The translations under genes and the position numbers were made by a program. Positions 26,781-36,802 of a stretch of DNA of 64,000 bases are shown one piece after another. This stretch comes from Duganella rivi (GTDB lineage Bacteria > Pseudomonadota > Gammaproteobacteria > Burkholderiales > Burkholderiaceae_D), in contig NZ_WWCK01000003.1 in NCBI RefSeq assembly GCF_009857435.1, positions 620,001 to 684,000 on the forward strand, in the 5' to 3' direction. Below the pieces are notes generated by a model. That model searched no databases and was not told the DNA's origin. It worked only from the letters and a program-made list of their open reading frames with translations. Positions within the stretch are counted from its first letter, which is position 1; each line of letters starts with the position of its first letter.

Positions 26781-29039
26781 ATGCAAAAGATTCTGCTTAC
26801 CTGCTGCCTTACCGGCAGCGCTATTCTGCCAGCTTACGCCCAAACCACCACTCCCGAAAAGCCAGCCATCAAGCCCGCTACGACCGCCAAACCCAAGGAG
26901 GCTGTCGTCCCGGAGGTAACTGTGTCCGCCGAGCGCCCCACCAACCGCATCGACCGCCAAGTGTACGATGTGAAATCCGATGTTTCCAGCACCAACGGCA
27001 CCGCTGCCGATGCGCTCAACAACGTGCCATCGGTCAACGTCGATCCCGACGGCAGCATCACACTGCGCGGCAGCTCGAACGTACAGATCATGGTGGACGG
27101 CAAGCCGTCGGCCATGCTGCAAGGCGAAAACCGCGGCCCGGCCTTGCAAGCCATGGCTGCCGACGATATCGAGTCGATCGAGGTCATCAACAATCCCGGC
27201 GCCCAGTTCGGCAATGAAGCCGGCGGCGGCCCGATCCTGAATCTGGTGATGCGCCGCAACCGCAAGCCGGGCGGCTTTGCCACCGTCAACGGCAACACCG
27301 GCACCGCCGGCCGCTACAACAGCGCCGTCAACGCCACTTACAACGAAGGCCCGTGGGGCTTCCAGGGCAGCGCCAACGTGCGCCACGACGGCCGCAATTC
27401 GGTTGCCGAGGTCACCCGTGACCGCCTCGATCCAGCCACCGGCAACTTCGTGCACAGCAGCCAGGAGTCGGTTGGCCGCGGCCTGAACGATATGGCCGCC
27501 CTGAACGGTCAAGTCAGCTACAACCTGAACCAGACCGACACCCTGACCGGCAGCGTCAACTACAACAGCCGCACCAACGACCAGCGCGGCAGCGATCACT
27601 ACATCAACGGCGCCACCAGCCTGATTCCGGCCAACGACTATGTGCGCAGCACCGTCCGCAACGGCGACAGCAAGAACTTCGCATGGGGCAGCCGCTACGA
27701 CCACAAAGGCGAACTGCCGGGCGAAACGCTGAAAATCGACCTGCGCGTATCGGCCTCGGAAAACGACAACGTCAGCGCCTACAGCAATGACTACGCCACG
27801 CCGGGCATGCTTGACACCCGCGCCAGCCAGCACAACGAGTTCAGCACCCACATTGCCGACTTCACCGGCGACTACGAGCGTCCGCTGTGGGGCGGCACCG
27901 CCAAGGCCGGCTACAAGGTGGCGACCAATAACAGCAGCTTCAACACGCTGTACACCGACATCGACCCGGTCACCGGCATCGCCAAGGTCAATACCGGCCG
28001 CACCAACGCTTACGAACTCGATGAAACCGTGTACGCGCTGTACGCCAGCTACCAAATGCGCCTGAACGAGCGCTGGGGCGCACTGGCCGGCCTGCGCACC
28101 GAGTACACCGACATGGACATCGACCAGATCACCGGCGGCGTCAAGGCAAAGAATAATTATATAAACTATATACCTAGTTTCTTCGCCACGTACAAGGCGA
28201 CCGACACGGCCAACATCCGCTTCGCCTATGCGCGCCGGATTCGCCGCCCGAACGCCAACGACCTGAATCCGTACGTGACCTACCGCGACGAATTCAACGT
28301 CTCGTCGGGTAACCCGAACCTGAAACCGACCAAGACCGATTCGTTTGAAGTCGGCTACGAAACCAAATTCGGCGGACTGGAAACCAATCTGCGCGGCTAC
28401 TACCGCCGCGACACCGACGCCATCGTCGACTACCGCTACTTCGTGGCGCCGAACGTGCTGTTGACCACCAAGGCCAACGGCGAAGGCAGCCACTCCAGCG
28501 GTCTGGAATTCACGGTGAGCGGCAAACTGACGCCAACCCTGACGCTGAACACCAGCGGCAACCTGGCCCGTTCGCAGCAAAGCTTCTACGACGACACCGG
28601 CTTGCTGGTGACCCGCACCGCCAACTCGCTGAGCGGCCGCGCGCGGCTGAACTACCAGTACGATGCCGCCAACCAGATCCAGATGGCACTGCAAATGATG
28701 GGCAAGACCCTGTCCGGCCAAGGCTATCGTTCGCCTAACCACACCTTTAATATGAGCTGGCGCCACACCGTCACGCCGCAACTGACGCTGGTGGCCAACG
28801 TGACGGATCTGTTCAACACCAACAAGATGGAAACTGTCATCAATAGCGCGGCCCTGCGCGAGACCAGTACCCGCCGCTTCGATGGCCGTGTATTCTATGT
28901 CGGCCTGTCCTACCGTTTTGGCGGCGCCGCCTCGTCGGCCGAGAAGGAAGAAGGCGGCGGCTGGGGCCCGCGTCCGGGCGGCCCAGGCGGGCCAGGCGGC
29001 CCTGGCCCCGGCGCAGGCGGCCCGCCACCGGGCGTTTAA
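26781..29039 (+). CDS. TonB-type outer-membrane receptor with Gly/Pro-rich tail
   Basis: A 752-residue outer-membrane protein with a signal peptide (ILLTCCLTGSAILPAYAQ). After a Pro/Lys-rich spacer, the plug reads ALNNVPSVNVDPDGSITLRG and VMVDG-like VQIMVDGKPSAM, the pattern of the outer-membrane beta-barrel family. The barrel closes with FYVGLSYRFGG, but about 35 more residues follow, a low-complexity tail of Gly, Pro and Glu (GGPGGPGGPGPGAGG). The barrel end is therefore not the C-terminus. It is followed after 18 nt by a PiuC-type hydroxylase gene, suggesting iron-siderophore uptake. Confidence 0.85.
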   Translation: MQKILLTCCLTGSAILPAYAQTTTPEKPAIKPATTAKPKEAVVPEVTVSAERPTNRIDRQVYDVKSDVSSTNGTAADALNNVPSVNVDPDGSITLRGSSNVQIMVDGKPSAMLQGENRGPALQAMAADDIESIEVINNPGAQFGNEAGGGPILNLVMRRNRKPGGFATVNGNTGTAGRYNSAVNATYNEGPWGFQGSANVRHDGRNSVAEVTRDRLDPATGNFVHSSQESVGRGLNDMAALNGQVSYNLNQTDTLTGSVNYNSRTNDQRGSDHYINGATSLIPANDYVRSTVRNGDSKNFAWGSRYDHKGELPGETLKIDLRVSASENDNVSAYSNDYATPGMLDTRASQHNEFSTHIADFTGDYERPLWGGTAKAGYKVATNNSSFNTLYTDIDPVTGIAKVNTGRTNAYELDETVYALYASYQMRLNERWGALAGLRTEYTDMDIDQITGGVKAKNNYINYIPSFFATYKATDTANIRFAYARRIRRPNANDLNPYVTYRDEFNVSSGNPNLKPTKTDSFEVGYETKFGGLETNLRGYYRRDTDAIVDYRYFVAPNVLLTTKANGEGSHSSGLEFTVSGKLTPTLTLNTSGNLARSQQSFYDDTGLLVTRTANSLSGRARLNYQYDAANQIQMALQMMGKTLSGQGYRSPNHTFNMSWRHTVTPQLTLVANVTDLFNTNKMETVINSAALRETSTRRFDGRVFYVGLSYRFGGAASSAEKEEGGGWGPRPGGPGGPGGPGPGAGGPPPGV

Positions 29040-29057
29040 TCACGGAGTCTTTGCAAG

Positions 29058-29738
29058 ATGATGCTGCACATCCCGAACGTCCTGACGCTAGACCAGGTTC
29101 GCGCCATCCGCCAGCGCCTCGATGAGGCCAACTGGGTGGATGGCCGCGCCACGGTCGGCACGCAGGGCGCGCAGGTAAAACAGAATCGCCAGCTGCCGGA
29201 AAATTCGCCGCTGGCGCGTGAACTGGGGCAGATCGTGCTGGACGCGCTGGCCAACAGCCCCTTGTTCTTCTCGGCGGCACTGCCGCTGCGCACTTGCCCG
29301 CCGATGTTCAACAGCTATGCGGGCGGTGAGCACTACGGCAATCACATCGACGGCTCGATGCGCCGCATTTCCGGCGCCGCGCCGTGGATGCGTACCGACG
29401 TCTCCTCTACCCTGTTCCTGTGCGAACCGGAGGAATACGACGGCGGTGAATTAATCGTTGAAGATGCCTATGGCGTGCACGAAGTCAAACTGCCGGCCGG
29501 CGATTTGATCCTGTATCCATCGACCAGCGTGCACCGCGTGGAGCCAGTCACGCGCGGCGCGCGCGTTTGCTCGTTCTTCTGGACCCAGAGCATGGTGCGC
29601 GACGATGCGCGCCGTTCCATGCTGCTGGACCTCGACCGCAACATCCAGGCCCTGCGCGCAAAGCTAGGTGATTGCGAAGAGATGGTCGGCCTCACAGGCC
29701 ACTACCACAACCTGCTGCGGCAGTGGAGCGAGGTATAA
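29058..29738 (+). CDS. piuC: PKHD-type Fe(II)/2-oxoglutarate hydroxylase (PiuC/YbiX)
   Basis: A 226-residue dioxygenase. The iron ligands are visible as [11 protein letters not shown] (H-x-D, near residues 96-98) and a distal His in [15 protein letters not shown] (about 159), the Arg binding 2-oxoglutarate. PiuC-type enzymes are encoded next to TonB siderophore receptors, as here. The substrate of this family is unknown. It converges with the following LivK-type gene with a 1-nt gap. Confidence 0.93.
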   Translation: MMLHIPNVLTLDQVRAIRQRLDEANWVDGRATVGTQGAQVKQNRQLPENSPLARELGQIVLDALANSPLFFSAALPLRTCPPMFNSYAGGEHYGNHIDGSMRRISGAAPWMRTDVSSTLFLCEPEEYDGGELIVEDAYGVHEVKLPAGDLILYPSTSVHRVEPVTRGARVCSFFWTQSMVRDDARRSMLLDLDRNIQALRAKLGDCEEMVGLTGHYHNLLRQWSEV

Positions 29739-29739
29739 A

Positions 29740-30903
29740 TCACTTCATCACGGTGAGCTTTTGGCGCTTGCCGTCTTTGAAGGTGAAGATGGTCAGTACA
29801 CCGTCTTGCACGTCGCCGCGAGCGTCGAAGGCGATGGTGCCGGTCACGCCTTTGTGCTTGATCTTGGCCAGCACCGGCAGGTACTTGACCGGATCAGGCG
29901 AACCCGCTTTCTGCATCGCATCCACCATGGTCATCAGCGCATCGTAGGTGTACGGCGCGTAGGTCTGCACTTCGATGCCGTACTTTTTCTTGTAGGCGGC
30001 GCGGAAATCGGCCATGCCTTTTTCCTGCGACGGCTCCACGCCGCCCGCTTCCGCGCAGATCACCTGGCCGTCGCTCATGCCCTCGCCGGCCAAACGCGGC
30101 ACCGAGTCCGAACACATGCCGTCGCCACCCATGAACTTGATCGGGAAGCCCAGTTGCTTCATCTGGCGCAGCATCGGCGCGGCTACCGCGTCCATGCCGC
30201 CGAAGAAAATCATATCCGGCTTGGTGGCTTTGATGGCGGTCAGGATCGCCGTCAGGTCGGTGGCCTTGTCGTTGGTGTATTGGGTCGAAACGATGCTCGA
30301 ACCGGTCGCCGCGCCGGTGCGCTTGACGGTTTTGCTGAATTCATCGGCCAGGCCTTTTCCGTAGGCGGTGCGGTCGTCCACCACGGCGATGCGTTTGGCC
30401 TGCATGTTCTGCATGGCGTAACGCGCCAGCGCAGGGCCGAGCTGCTCGTCGTTGGCGATGTTGCGGAAGGTGGTGTTGTAGCGCTGGCGCGTGTAGGCCG
30501 GCGAACTGGCCGACGGCGTAATCTGCGGAATGCCCGCGTCGTAGTACATGCGCGAGGCTGGGATGGTGGTGCCCGAAGTCTCGTGGCCGATCACGCCTTG
30601 CACCTTGGCGTCCACCAGTTTCTGCGCCACGGTGGTGGCTTGCTTTGGATCGCCGGCGTCGTCTTCAGCCAGCAAGACCACTTTGTATTTCTTGCCGCCG
30701 ATGACCACGCCCTTGGCGTTCAACTCTTCGACCGCCATGCGGGCGCCGTTCTCATTGTCTTTGCCAAGGTGGGCGATCGGGCCGGAGGTGGCGGCCACGT
30801 GGCCAATCTTGATGATGTCTTCCGCTTGCACGGAGGCGGCGCCCGCAGCGCCGATAAAGGCCAGCGCCAGCGCGCGGCAAACTGTTTTTGTTGTGAACTG
30901 CAT
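29740..30903 (-). CDS. Branched-chain amino acid ABC transporter substrate-binding protein (LivK-like)
   Basis: A 387-residue periplasmic binding protein. GAGGAT precedes ATG 30903, and a signal peptide ends in SVQA. The mature protein opens IIKIGHVAATSGPIAHLGKD, the LivJ/LivK pattern, and contains GVIGHETSGTTIPASRMY. No permease or ATPase genes are adjacent, so it must work with a transporter encoded elsewhere. An upstream in-frame start (30927) lacks a ribosome site. Confidence 0.9.
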   Translation of the reverse strand: MQFTTKTVCRALALAFIGAAGAASVQAEDIIKIGHVAATSGPIAHLGKDNENGARMAVEELNAKGVVIGGKKYKVVLLAEDDAGDPKQATTVAQKLVDAKVQGVIGHETSGTTIPASRMYYDAGIPQITPSASSPAYTRQRYNTTFRNIANDEQLGPALARYAMQNMQAKRIAVVDDRTAYGKGLADEFSKTVKRTGAATGSSIVSTQYTNDKATDLTAILTAIKATKPDMIFFGGMDAVAAPMLRQMKQLGFPIKFMGGDGMCSDSVPRLAGEGMSDGQVICAEAGGVEPSQEKGMADFRAAYKKKYGIEVQTYAPYTYDALMTMVDAMQKAGSPDPVKYLPVLAKIKHKGVTGTIAFDARGDVQDGVLTIFTFKDGKRQKLTVMK

Positions 30904-30997
30904 AAAATCCTCGTTAGTTAACACCAATAGGATACCAGACGCTTAAAGCAGATGCTTGCGCGGTGGGCGGATTGAAGTAGAATTAATCTTTACCAAA

Positions 30998-33235
30998 ATG
31001 AATCGCAGACGCATGGCTTTCTTGCTTTTCCAGCTCAACAGCTTGCGCAGCCGCCTGGTCTTGCTAGTGCTGTTGGCGATCGCGCCGATTACGGTGATGA
31101 CCTTCATTAACGGCCAGCGCGAACGCGATCATGCGGTGGCGGTGGCGGAAGAGAATCTTCAGCGCCTGACCAATCTGGCGGCGGCTAACGAAGCGCAATC
31201 GATCGCCGGTGCGCGCCAAATTCTGCGCGATATGGCCAGCATTCCCAACCTGGCCGACGATGAAGCGCATTGCAATCAACTAGCCGCCAACATCCTGCGC
31301 GAGAACCCCGACTACTCCAACCTCGGGCTGATACGCTTGAACGGCGACGTTGCCTGCAGCGGCGTACCGTTTAATACCAAGGTCAATCTGGCCGACCGCT
31401 CGCACTTCCGCCGCGCCGTGCACTTGCGCCGCTTCGTCGCCGGCGGCTACGTCTTCGGCCGCGTGATCCTGAAGCACACCGTCAACCTCACCTACCCGGT
31501 GCTGGACGAACAGCAGCGCGTCACGGCGGTGGTGTTTGCGTCGCTCGACCTCACGCGGCTAGACCGCTTCGTGGCCGACATCCAGCTGCCACCGGGATCG
31601 CTGCTGCTGACCACCGACTCCGAGGGCAAGATCATCTCGCGCAAGCCCAACCCGGATGACTGGTACGGCAAGCAGGTGTCGCCGGAGATGCGCAACGCCA
31701 TGGCGGCCGAACCGGGCAAGCCGGTCACGCTGGTGGGGCCGGACGGCGTATCGCGCCTGCACCGCTTCGCCCGCGTCGGCAATAACGGCTTGACCGATTA
31801 CACCGTCACCATCGGCATTCCAGCCGACGCGATCACCGCCAATGCGCGCCATGACCAGATGCTGGATTTGGCGGCGCTTGGCGCAACCATCATTCTTGCC
31901 TTGCTGGCTGCCTGGTTCGTCGGCGATGTCCTGGTGCTGCGCCGCGTGAAGCAGCTGGCCGATACCGCCAACCGCATCGCCTCCGGCACGTTGGAGGCGC
32001 GCAGCGGCATCGCTTACGGCAAGGAAGAAATCAGCGACCTCGCGCGCGCGCTGGACGCCATGGCCGCCGCCTTGCAGGAAAAAGAAAAGCAGCACCTGCG
32101 GGCGGAAAGCCAGCTGCGCGAAGCGGATCGCCGCAAGGATGAATTCCTCGCCATGCTGGCGCATGAGCTGCGCAATCCCCTGGCGCCGATCAGCGCCGGC
32201 GCGCAGCTGCTGCAAAGCGGCCATGCCAGCGAGGGCGCCGTGCGGCGCACCGCCGGCATCATCGTGCGGCAGGTGCACCACATGACGCGGCTGGTGGACG
32301 ATTTGCTGGACGTGTCGCGCGTGACGCGCGGGCTGGTAACGCTGACGCGCGCACCGCTGGACGTGGCGCAAATCGTCGCCGATGCGGTAGAACAGGCCGA
32401 GCCCCTGATGCAAGCGCGCCAGCATCGCTTTGAGGTCAAGCTGCCGCCGTCGCCATTGCTGGTCAACGGTGATCACAAGCGGCTGGTGCAGGTGCTGGTC
32501 AATGTGCTGAACAATGCGGCCAAGTACACGCCCACCGGCGGCGAGATCCAACTGGCCGCCTACGCGGACGGCGCCAACGTCAAGCTGGTGGTCAGCGATA
32601 ACGGCATCGGCATGTCGGCGGACTTGCGCAGCCATGTATTCGATTTGTTCGCGCAGGCCGACCGCAATTCGGATCGCTCGCAAGGCGGATTGGGTCTCGG
32701 CCTGGCGCTGGTGAAGTCGCTGGTGGAGCTGCACGGCGGCGCCGTGGCGGTCGAAAGCGCCGGCGAGCAGCAAGGCAGCACCTTCATCATCACGCTGCCC
32801 GGCACGCCGCAACAGCCGGCCGCCGCGCCAGCCAGCCAAGCGAGCGCCCCGTCGCAGCAACTGCGCGTGCTGGTGGTGGACGACAACGTCGACGCCGCGC
32901 AAACCCTGCAACTGCTGCTGGAAACGGCCGGCCACAAGGTAAGCGTTGCGCACAGCGCGATGGAGGCGCTGGAAGTGGCGCAAGCGCGCGCTCCGCAATT
33001 GTGCCTGCTCGATATCGGCCTGCCCGGCATCAGCGGCTACGAATTGGCGCGCGGCCTGCGCGCCCTGCCGGCTACCGCGCACGCCGCGCTGGTGGCGATC
33101 ACCGGCTACGGCCGGCACGAAGACCGCGAACAGGCACGCATCGCGGGCTTCGATCATTACTATGTCAAACCGGTGGACGTGGACGCGCTGCTGGCGCTGA
33201 TCGCCACGCTGCCGACACCTTCTGGAGTTTCATGA
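30998..33235 (+). CDS. Hybrid sensor histidine kinase (extracellular Cache-type sensor, HAMP, kinase, receiver)
   Basis: About 745 residues. TM1 is near residue 20 (LVLLVLLAIAPITVMTF). A periplasmic dCache-like sensor spans ~45-280, TM2 follows near 290-310, then a HAMP linker (LADTANRIASGTLEARSG). The kinase has the H-box MLAHELRNPLAPIS (phospho-His near 390), an N-box VLNNAAKYT and G-boxes (DNGIGM, GGLGLGLAL). A receiver domain ends the protein (VLVVDDNVDAA, phospho-Asp in LLDIGLPG). No response-regulator gene is adjacent. The start at 30998 is chosen over an upstream TTG. Its stop overlaps the next gene's ATG. Confidence 0.9.
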   Translation: MNRRRMAFLLFQLNSLRSRLVLLVLLAIAPITVMTFINGQRERDHAVAVAEENLQRLTNLAAANEAQSIAGARQILRDMASIPNLADDEAHCNQLAANILRENPDYSNLGLIRLNGDVACSGVPFNTKVNLADRSHFRRAVHLRRFVAGGYVFGRVILKHTVNLTYPVLDEQQRVTAVVFASLDLTRLDRFVADIQLPPGSLLLTTDSEGKIISRKPNPDDWYGKQVSPEMRNAMAAEPGKPVTLVGPDGVSRLHRFARVGNNGLTDYTVTIGIPADAITANARHDQMLDLAALGATIILALLAAWFVGDVLVLRRVKQLADTANRIASGTLEARSGIAYGKEEISDLARALDAMAAALQEKEKQHLRAESQLREADRRKDEFLAMLAHELRNPLAPISAGAQLLQSGHASEGAVRRTAGIIVRQVHHMTRLVDDLLDVSRVTRGLVTLTRAPLDVAQIVADAVEQAEPLMQARQHRFEVKLPPSPLLVNGDHKRLVQVLVNVLNNAAKYTPTGGEIQLAAYADGANVKLVVSDNGIGMSADLRSHVFDLFAQADRNSDRSQGGLGLGLALVKSLVELHGGAVAVESAGEQQGSTFIITLPGTPQQPAAAPASQASAPSQQLRVLVVDDNVDAAQTLQLLLETAGHKVSVAHSAMEALEVAQARAPQLCLLDIGLPGISGYELARGLRALPATAHAALVAITGYGRHEDREQARIAGFDHYYVKPVDVDALLALIATLPTPSGVS

Positions 33236-34509
33236 AGCACTTGCTACTCAGCCTTGCGATTGCAGCGACCTTGCCCGCGCACGCGCAAGAAAAAGAACTG
33301 GCGCGCATCGCTGCGCAGCCCGCAGTGAAACAAGCGCTGGCCTACATTGAAAACAATGAGGCCACGACCACCGCCAATACCTTTGCCATCAACGCCATTC
33401 CGGCGCCGACTTTTGCCGAGGAAGCGCGCGCCCGCAATATCGCCGAGCGTTTGAAGACGGCCGGCTTGCAGGACGTGCAGATCGACGGTGCAGGCAATGT
33501 GCTGGGCACTTATCGCGGCAGCGGCAAGGGGCCGGTGGTAGCGCTGGCGGCTCACCTGGACACCGTCTACCCGGCCGGCACCGACCTGACGGTGCATGAA
33601 AAGGATGGCCGCTACTACTCGCCCGGCATTGCCGACAACGGCCGTTCACTGGCCGCCATGGTGACCATCGCGCATGCGCTGCAAGCATCGCGCGTGCCGA
33701 CCGAGGGCGATGTGCTGTTCGTCGCCAACGTCGGCGAGGAAGGCTTGGGCGATTTGAAAGGCGTGAAGTATTTGTTCAGTCAGCGCAAGGACATCAAGGC
33801 CTTCGTTGGACTGGAGCCGGCACTGGGCGTCAACGGCGATCCGGTGACGTATCAGGGCACCGGCAGCCGCCGTTTCAAAGTCACGCTGCATGGGCCGGGC
33901 GGACATAGTTACGAGGGCTTCGGTTTGCCATCTGCGGTGCATGCGGCGGGCCGCGTGATTGCGCGCATCGACGAAATCCGCGTGCCGGCGCAGCCCAAGG
34001 TCACCTTCAACGTCGGCGTAGTGCAAGGCGGGCAGTCGGTGAACAGCATTTCGGCCGAGGCGTCAATGCTGATCGATATCCGTTCGGCGGATGCGGCGCT
34101 ACTGGCCAAGACCGAGCAGCAAATCAAGGACGCCATCCAGCAAGGCGTGGCCGATACCAATCGCCGCTGGAATAGCGATGCGCTGCGCGCCGAGGTGGTG
34201 CTGATTGGTGACCGCCCAGCGGGCCAAATGGGCAAGGACGCCGTCATCGTCAAGACCGCGCTGGCGGCAGCCACCGTGCAAGGCCGCCCTGCACTGCTGG
34301 ACACCCCGCATTCGACGGACGCCAATCTGCCGATGAGCCTGGGCGTGCCGGCTATCACCATGTCCGGCGGCGGCAGCTCGGGCGGCTATCACTCGGAAAA
34401 GCTGGAATGGTGGTCGCCGCAAAACGCCCACACGGCGCCGCAGAACGTGCTGCTGACCATCCTTGGACTGGTTGGCGTGCGTGACGTAGCCGCGCCGCTG
34501 GCGCAATAA
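33232..34509 (+). CDS. M20-family metallopeptidase, exported
   Basis: A 425-residue zinc exopeptidase with a signal peptide (LLLSLAIAATLPAHAQ), so periplasmic. Metal and catalytic elements include LAAHLDTVYP, the bridging Asp in GIADNGRSLAAM, ANVGEEGLGD (general base Glu) and a late HSEKLEWW His. The dimerisation insert has GPGGHSYEGFG. Its ATG overlaps the kinase stop (ATGA), meaning translational coupling with a sensor kinase, which is unusual. The next gene has its own Fur-boxed promoter. Confidence 0.92.
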   Translation: MKHLLLSLAIAATLPAHAQEKELARIAAQPAVKQALAYIENNEATTTANTFAINAIPAPTFAEEARARNIAERLKTAGLQDVQIDGAGNVLGTYRGSGKGPVVALAAHLDTVYPAGTDLTVHEKDGRYYSPGIADNGRSLAAMVTIAHALQASRVPTEGDVLFVANVGEEGLGDLKGVKYLFSQRKDIKAFVGLEPALGVNGDPVTYQGTGSRRFKVTLHGPGGHSYEGFGLPSAVHAAGRVIARIDEIRVPAQPKVTFNVGVVQGGQSVNSISAEASMLIDIRSADAALLAKTEQQIKDAIQQGVADTNRRWNSDALRAEVVLIGDRPAGQMGKDAVIVKTALAAATVQGRPALLDTPHSTDANLPMSLGVPAITMSGGGSSGGYHSEKLEWWSPQNAHTAPQNVLLTILGLVGVRDVAAPLAQ

Positions 34510-34555
34510 GGGAAATCTCTTACTTTGGGGAGACCACGGACGGTGCAATATAGAT

Positions 34556-34574
34556 GATAATAGCAATCATTCTC
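34556..34574. promoter_or_regulatory. Fur box upstream of a siderophore receptor
   Basis: GATAATAGCAATCATTCTC matches the 19-bp Fur consensus GATAATGATAATCATTATC at 15 positions. It lies 17 nt before the receptor ATG, where bound Fur would block transcription or initiation. Confidence 0.85.
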
Positions 34575-34590
34575 ATCTTTAAACTGAAAT

Positions 34591-36720
34591 ATGCGCCGTC
34601 TTCCCGTTCTTGTTCTGTCTTCGCTCACCTCCCTCCCCTCCTTAGCCCAAACCACTGACGAACCACTGCAATCCGTGGTTGTCAGCGCCAGCGCCGATGC
34701 GTCGGCGGCCGGCTTGTCCAAGACCTATGGCGGCGGCCAGGTTGCCAAGGGCGGCCGCGTCGGCCTGCTCGGCACCATGGACGTGATGGACACGCCGTTC
34801 AACAGCACCAACTTCACGCAGCAATTCATTCAAGATCAGCAGGCGCACAGCGTGGCCGATGTGCTGCAAAGCGATCCCGGCGTGCGCGTGGCGCGCGGCT
34901 TCGGCAATTATCAAGAGCTGTATGTGATTCGCGGCTTCCCGCTTAACTCTGACGATCTGGCCTACAACGGCTTGAACGGCGTGCTGCCGCGCCAGTACAT
35001 TTCGGCGGAACTGCTGGAGCGCGTGGAAGTTTTCCGTGGCGCGAATACCTTCCTGAACGGCGCGTCGCCTTCGGGCGGCGGTATTGGTGGCGCAATCAAT
35101 CTGCTGCCAAAACGCGCGCCGAATCGCGATCTGACCGAGGTATCGGCCGGTCTGCAGAGCGGTAAGCAAACCTATCTCGCCACCGATATAGCGCGCCGCT
35201 TTGGTGAAGAGAACCGCGCCGGCGTGCGCGTGAACGCGGTGCAGCGCAAAGGCGGCGACGGCATCGCCAACGAAGACCGCGATCTGCAAATGGCCGTCAT
35301 CGGCGTCGATTATCGCGGCCGTGGTTTCCGCTTGTCGGCCGACTGGGGATGGCAGGATAGCAAGCTGTTTAACGCTCGTCCGGCGGTGAATGTGGCCGCA
35401 ACCATCCCGCTGCCGGCAGCGCCGGATGCGTCGTCCAACTACGGCCAGCCATGGGACTTTTCCAGCGAGCGCGATGTCTTCGGCACGCTGCGCGGCGAGT
35501 GGGATATCAGCAAGGACGTGGTGGCGTGGGCCTCGTTAGGCGGCCGCCGCGGTCACGAGTTGAATCGTCTCGCCAGCACTTTGAACTTGGTGACGATCAC
35601 CGGCACGGGCCAGATACGCCGCTTCGATAACGCGCGCGAAGATCACATCAAGACCGGCGAGATCGGCCTGCGCGCGGCGCTGCGTACCGGTGACGTGAGC
35701 CACAAGCTGGCGTTCACCACTACCGGCTTCGACCTCGATTCGCGCAACGCCTATGCGACGTCGGCTTACCAGAATACTACGCTGTACAATCCTCCGGTGT
35801 TGGCGCTACCGGCGCTGACCACCTTCGGCAACAGCCTCGCCGATCCGCGTACCACCAACAAAGTCACGCTGGTAAGCGAGGCCGTGGTGGACAGCATGGG
35901 CTTCCTCAACGATACCTTGCTGCTGACGGTGGGCGTGCGTCACCAGAACATCAAGCAGGTCGGCTACGCCTACAACACCAACAAGCAAAACGCGTACTAC
36001 AGCGAGAGCGCCAACACGCCGATCGCCGCCATCGTCTACAAGGTGACTCCGCAGGTATCGCTGTACGCAAATCGCGTGGAGAGCTTGCAGCAAGGGGCGA
36101 TTGCGGGATCAACCGCCGTCAACGTCGGCCAGATCTTTGCGCCGTACAAATCGGTGCAAAAGGAAGCCGGCGTGAAATATGACGGTGGACGTTACGGCGC
36201 CAGCGCTGCGCTGTTCCGCACCGCGCAGCCACTTGGTGTACTGGATGCGACGACCAAGATCTTCGGCATCAACGGCGCGCAGTTGAATCGCGGTTTTGAG
36301 CTGACGGCTTACGGCGAACCGCTGCGCGGCCTGCGTGTGCTCGGCGGCGCTACGCTGCTGGATGCGACGCAAAGCACCAGCGGCAAGGATGTCATCGGCG
36401 TGCCGGATGCGCAAGCGAATATCGGCGTCGATTGGGACGTGCCGGGTGTGCGCGGCTTGAGCATATCGGCGCGCGCGCTGCATACGGCGTCGCAAGCGGT
36501 GAATGCGGCCAATACGCAGGAGCTGCCGTCGTGGAATCGTCTGGATGCGAGTGCGCGCTACGCGTTCACGGTCAATAACTACAACCTCACGCTGCGCGCC
36601 CGCGTCGATAACCTGACCAATAAAAACTACTGGGCCTCGGCCGGGGGGGCGCAAGGTGCGGGCTATCTTGTGCTGGGCGCACCGCGCACTTTGGGGCTGA
36701 CCGCAGGCGTCGAGTTCTAA
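34591..36720 (+). CDS. TonB-dependent siderophore receptor
   Basis: A 709-residue outer-membrane receptor. A short leader (SLTSLPSLAQ) precedes a TonB-box region (LQSVVVSAS). The plug carries NYQELYVIRGFPLNSDDLAY and VFRGANTFLNGASPSGGGIG, the siderophore-type pattern, and the barrel ends in LGLTAGVEF. A Fur box sits just upstream, so the gene is expected to be induced by iron limitation. It resembles hydroxamate/catecholate receptors, but the exact ligand cannot be read. No biosynthesis genes adjoin. Confidence 0.93.
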   Translation: MRRLPVLVLSSLTSLPSLAQTTDEPLQSVVVSASADASAAGLSKTYGGGQVAKGGRVGLLGTMDVMDTPFNSTNFTQQFIQDQQAHSVADVLQSDPGVRVARGFGNYQELYVIRGFPLNSDDLAYNGLNGVLPRQYISAELLERVEVFRGANTFLNGASPSGGGIGGAINLLPKRAPNRDLTEVSAGLQSGKQTYLATDIARRFGEENRAGVRVNAVQRKGGDGIANEDRDLQMAVIGVDYRGRGFRLSADWGWQDSKLFNARPAVNVAATIPLPAAPDASSNYGQPWDFSSERDVFGTLRGEWDISKDVVAWASLGGRRGHELNRLASTLNLVTITGTGQIRRFDNAREDHIKTGEIGLRAALRTGDVSHKLAFTTTGFDLDSRNAYATSAYQNTTLYNPPVLALPALTTFGNSLADPRTTNKVTLVSEAVVDSMGFLNDTLLLTVGVRHQNIKQVGYAYNTNKQNAYYSESANTPIAAIVYKVTPQVSLYANRVESLQQGAIAGSTAVNVGQIFAPYKSVQKEAGVKYDGGRYGASAALFRTAQPLGVLDATTKIFGINGAQLNRGFELTAYGEPLRGLRVLGGATLLDATQSTSGKDVIGVPDAQANIGVDWDVPGVRGLSISARALHTASQAVNAANTQELPSWNRLDASARYAFTVNNYNLTLRARVDNLTNKNYWASAGGAQGAGYLVLGAPRTLGLTAGVEF

Positions 36721-36802
36721 GTTCAGGTGCTGCCACGCTGGATCAATTCTGACTGACAATCGATTGTGATTGCGCTAACATTGGCACAAAAAAGGAGAGA
36801 CA

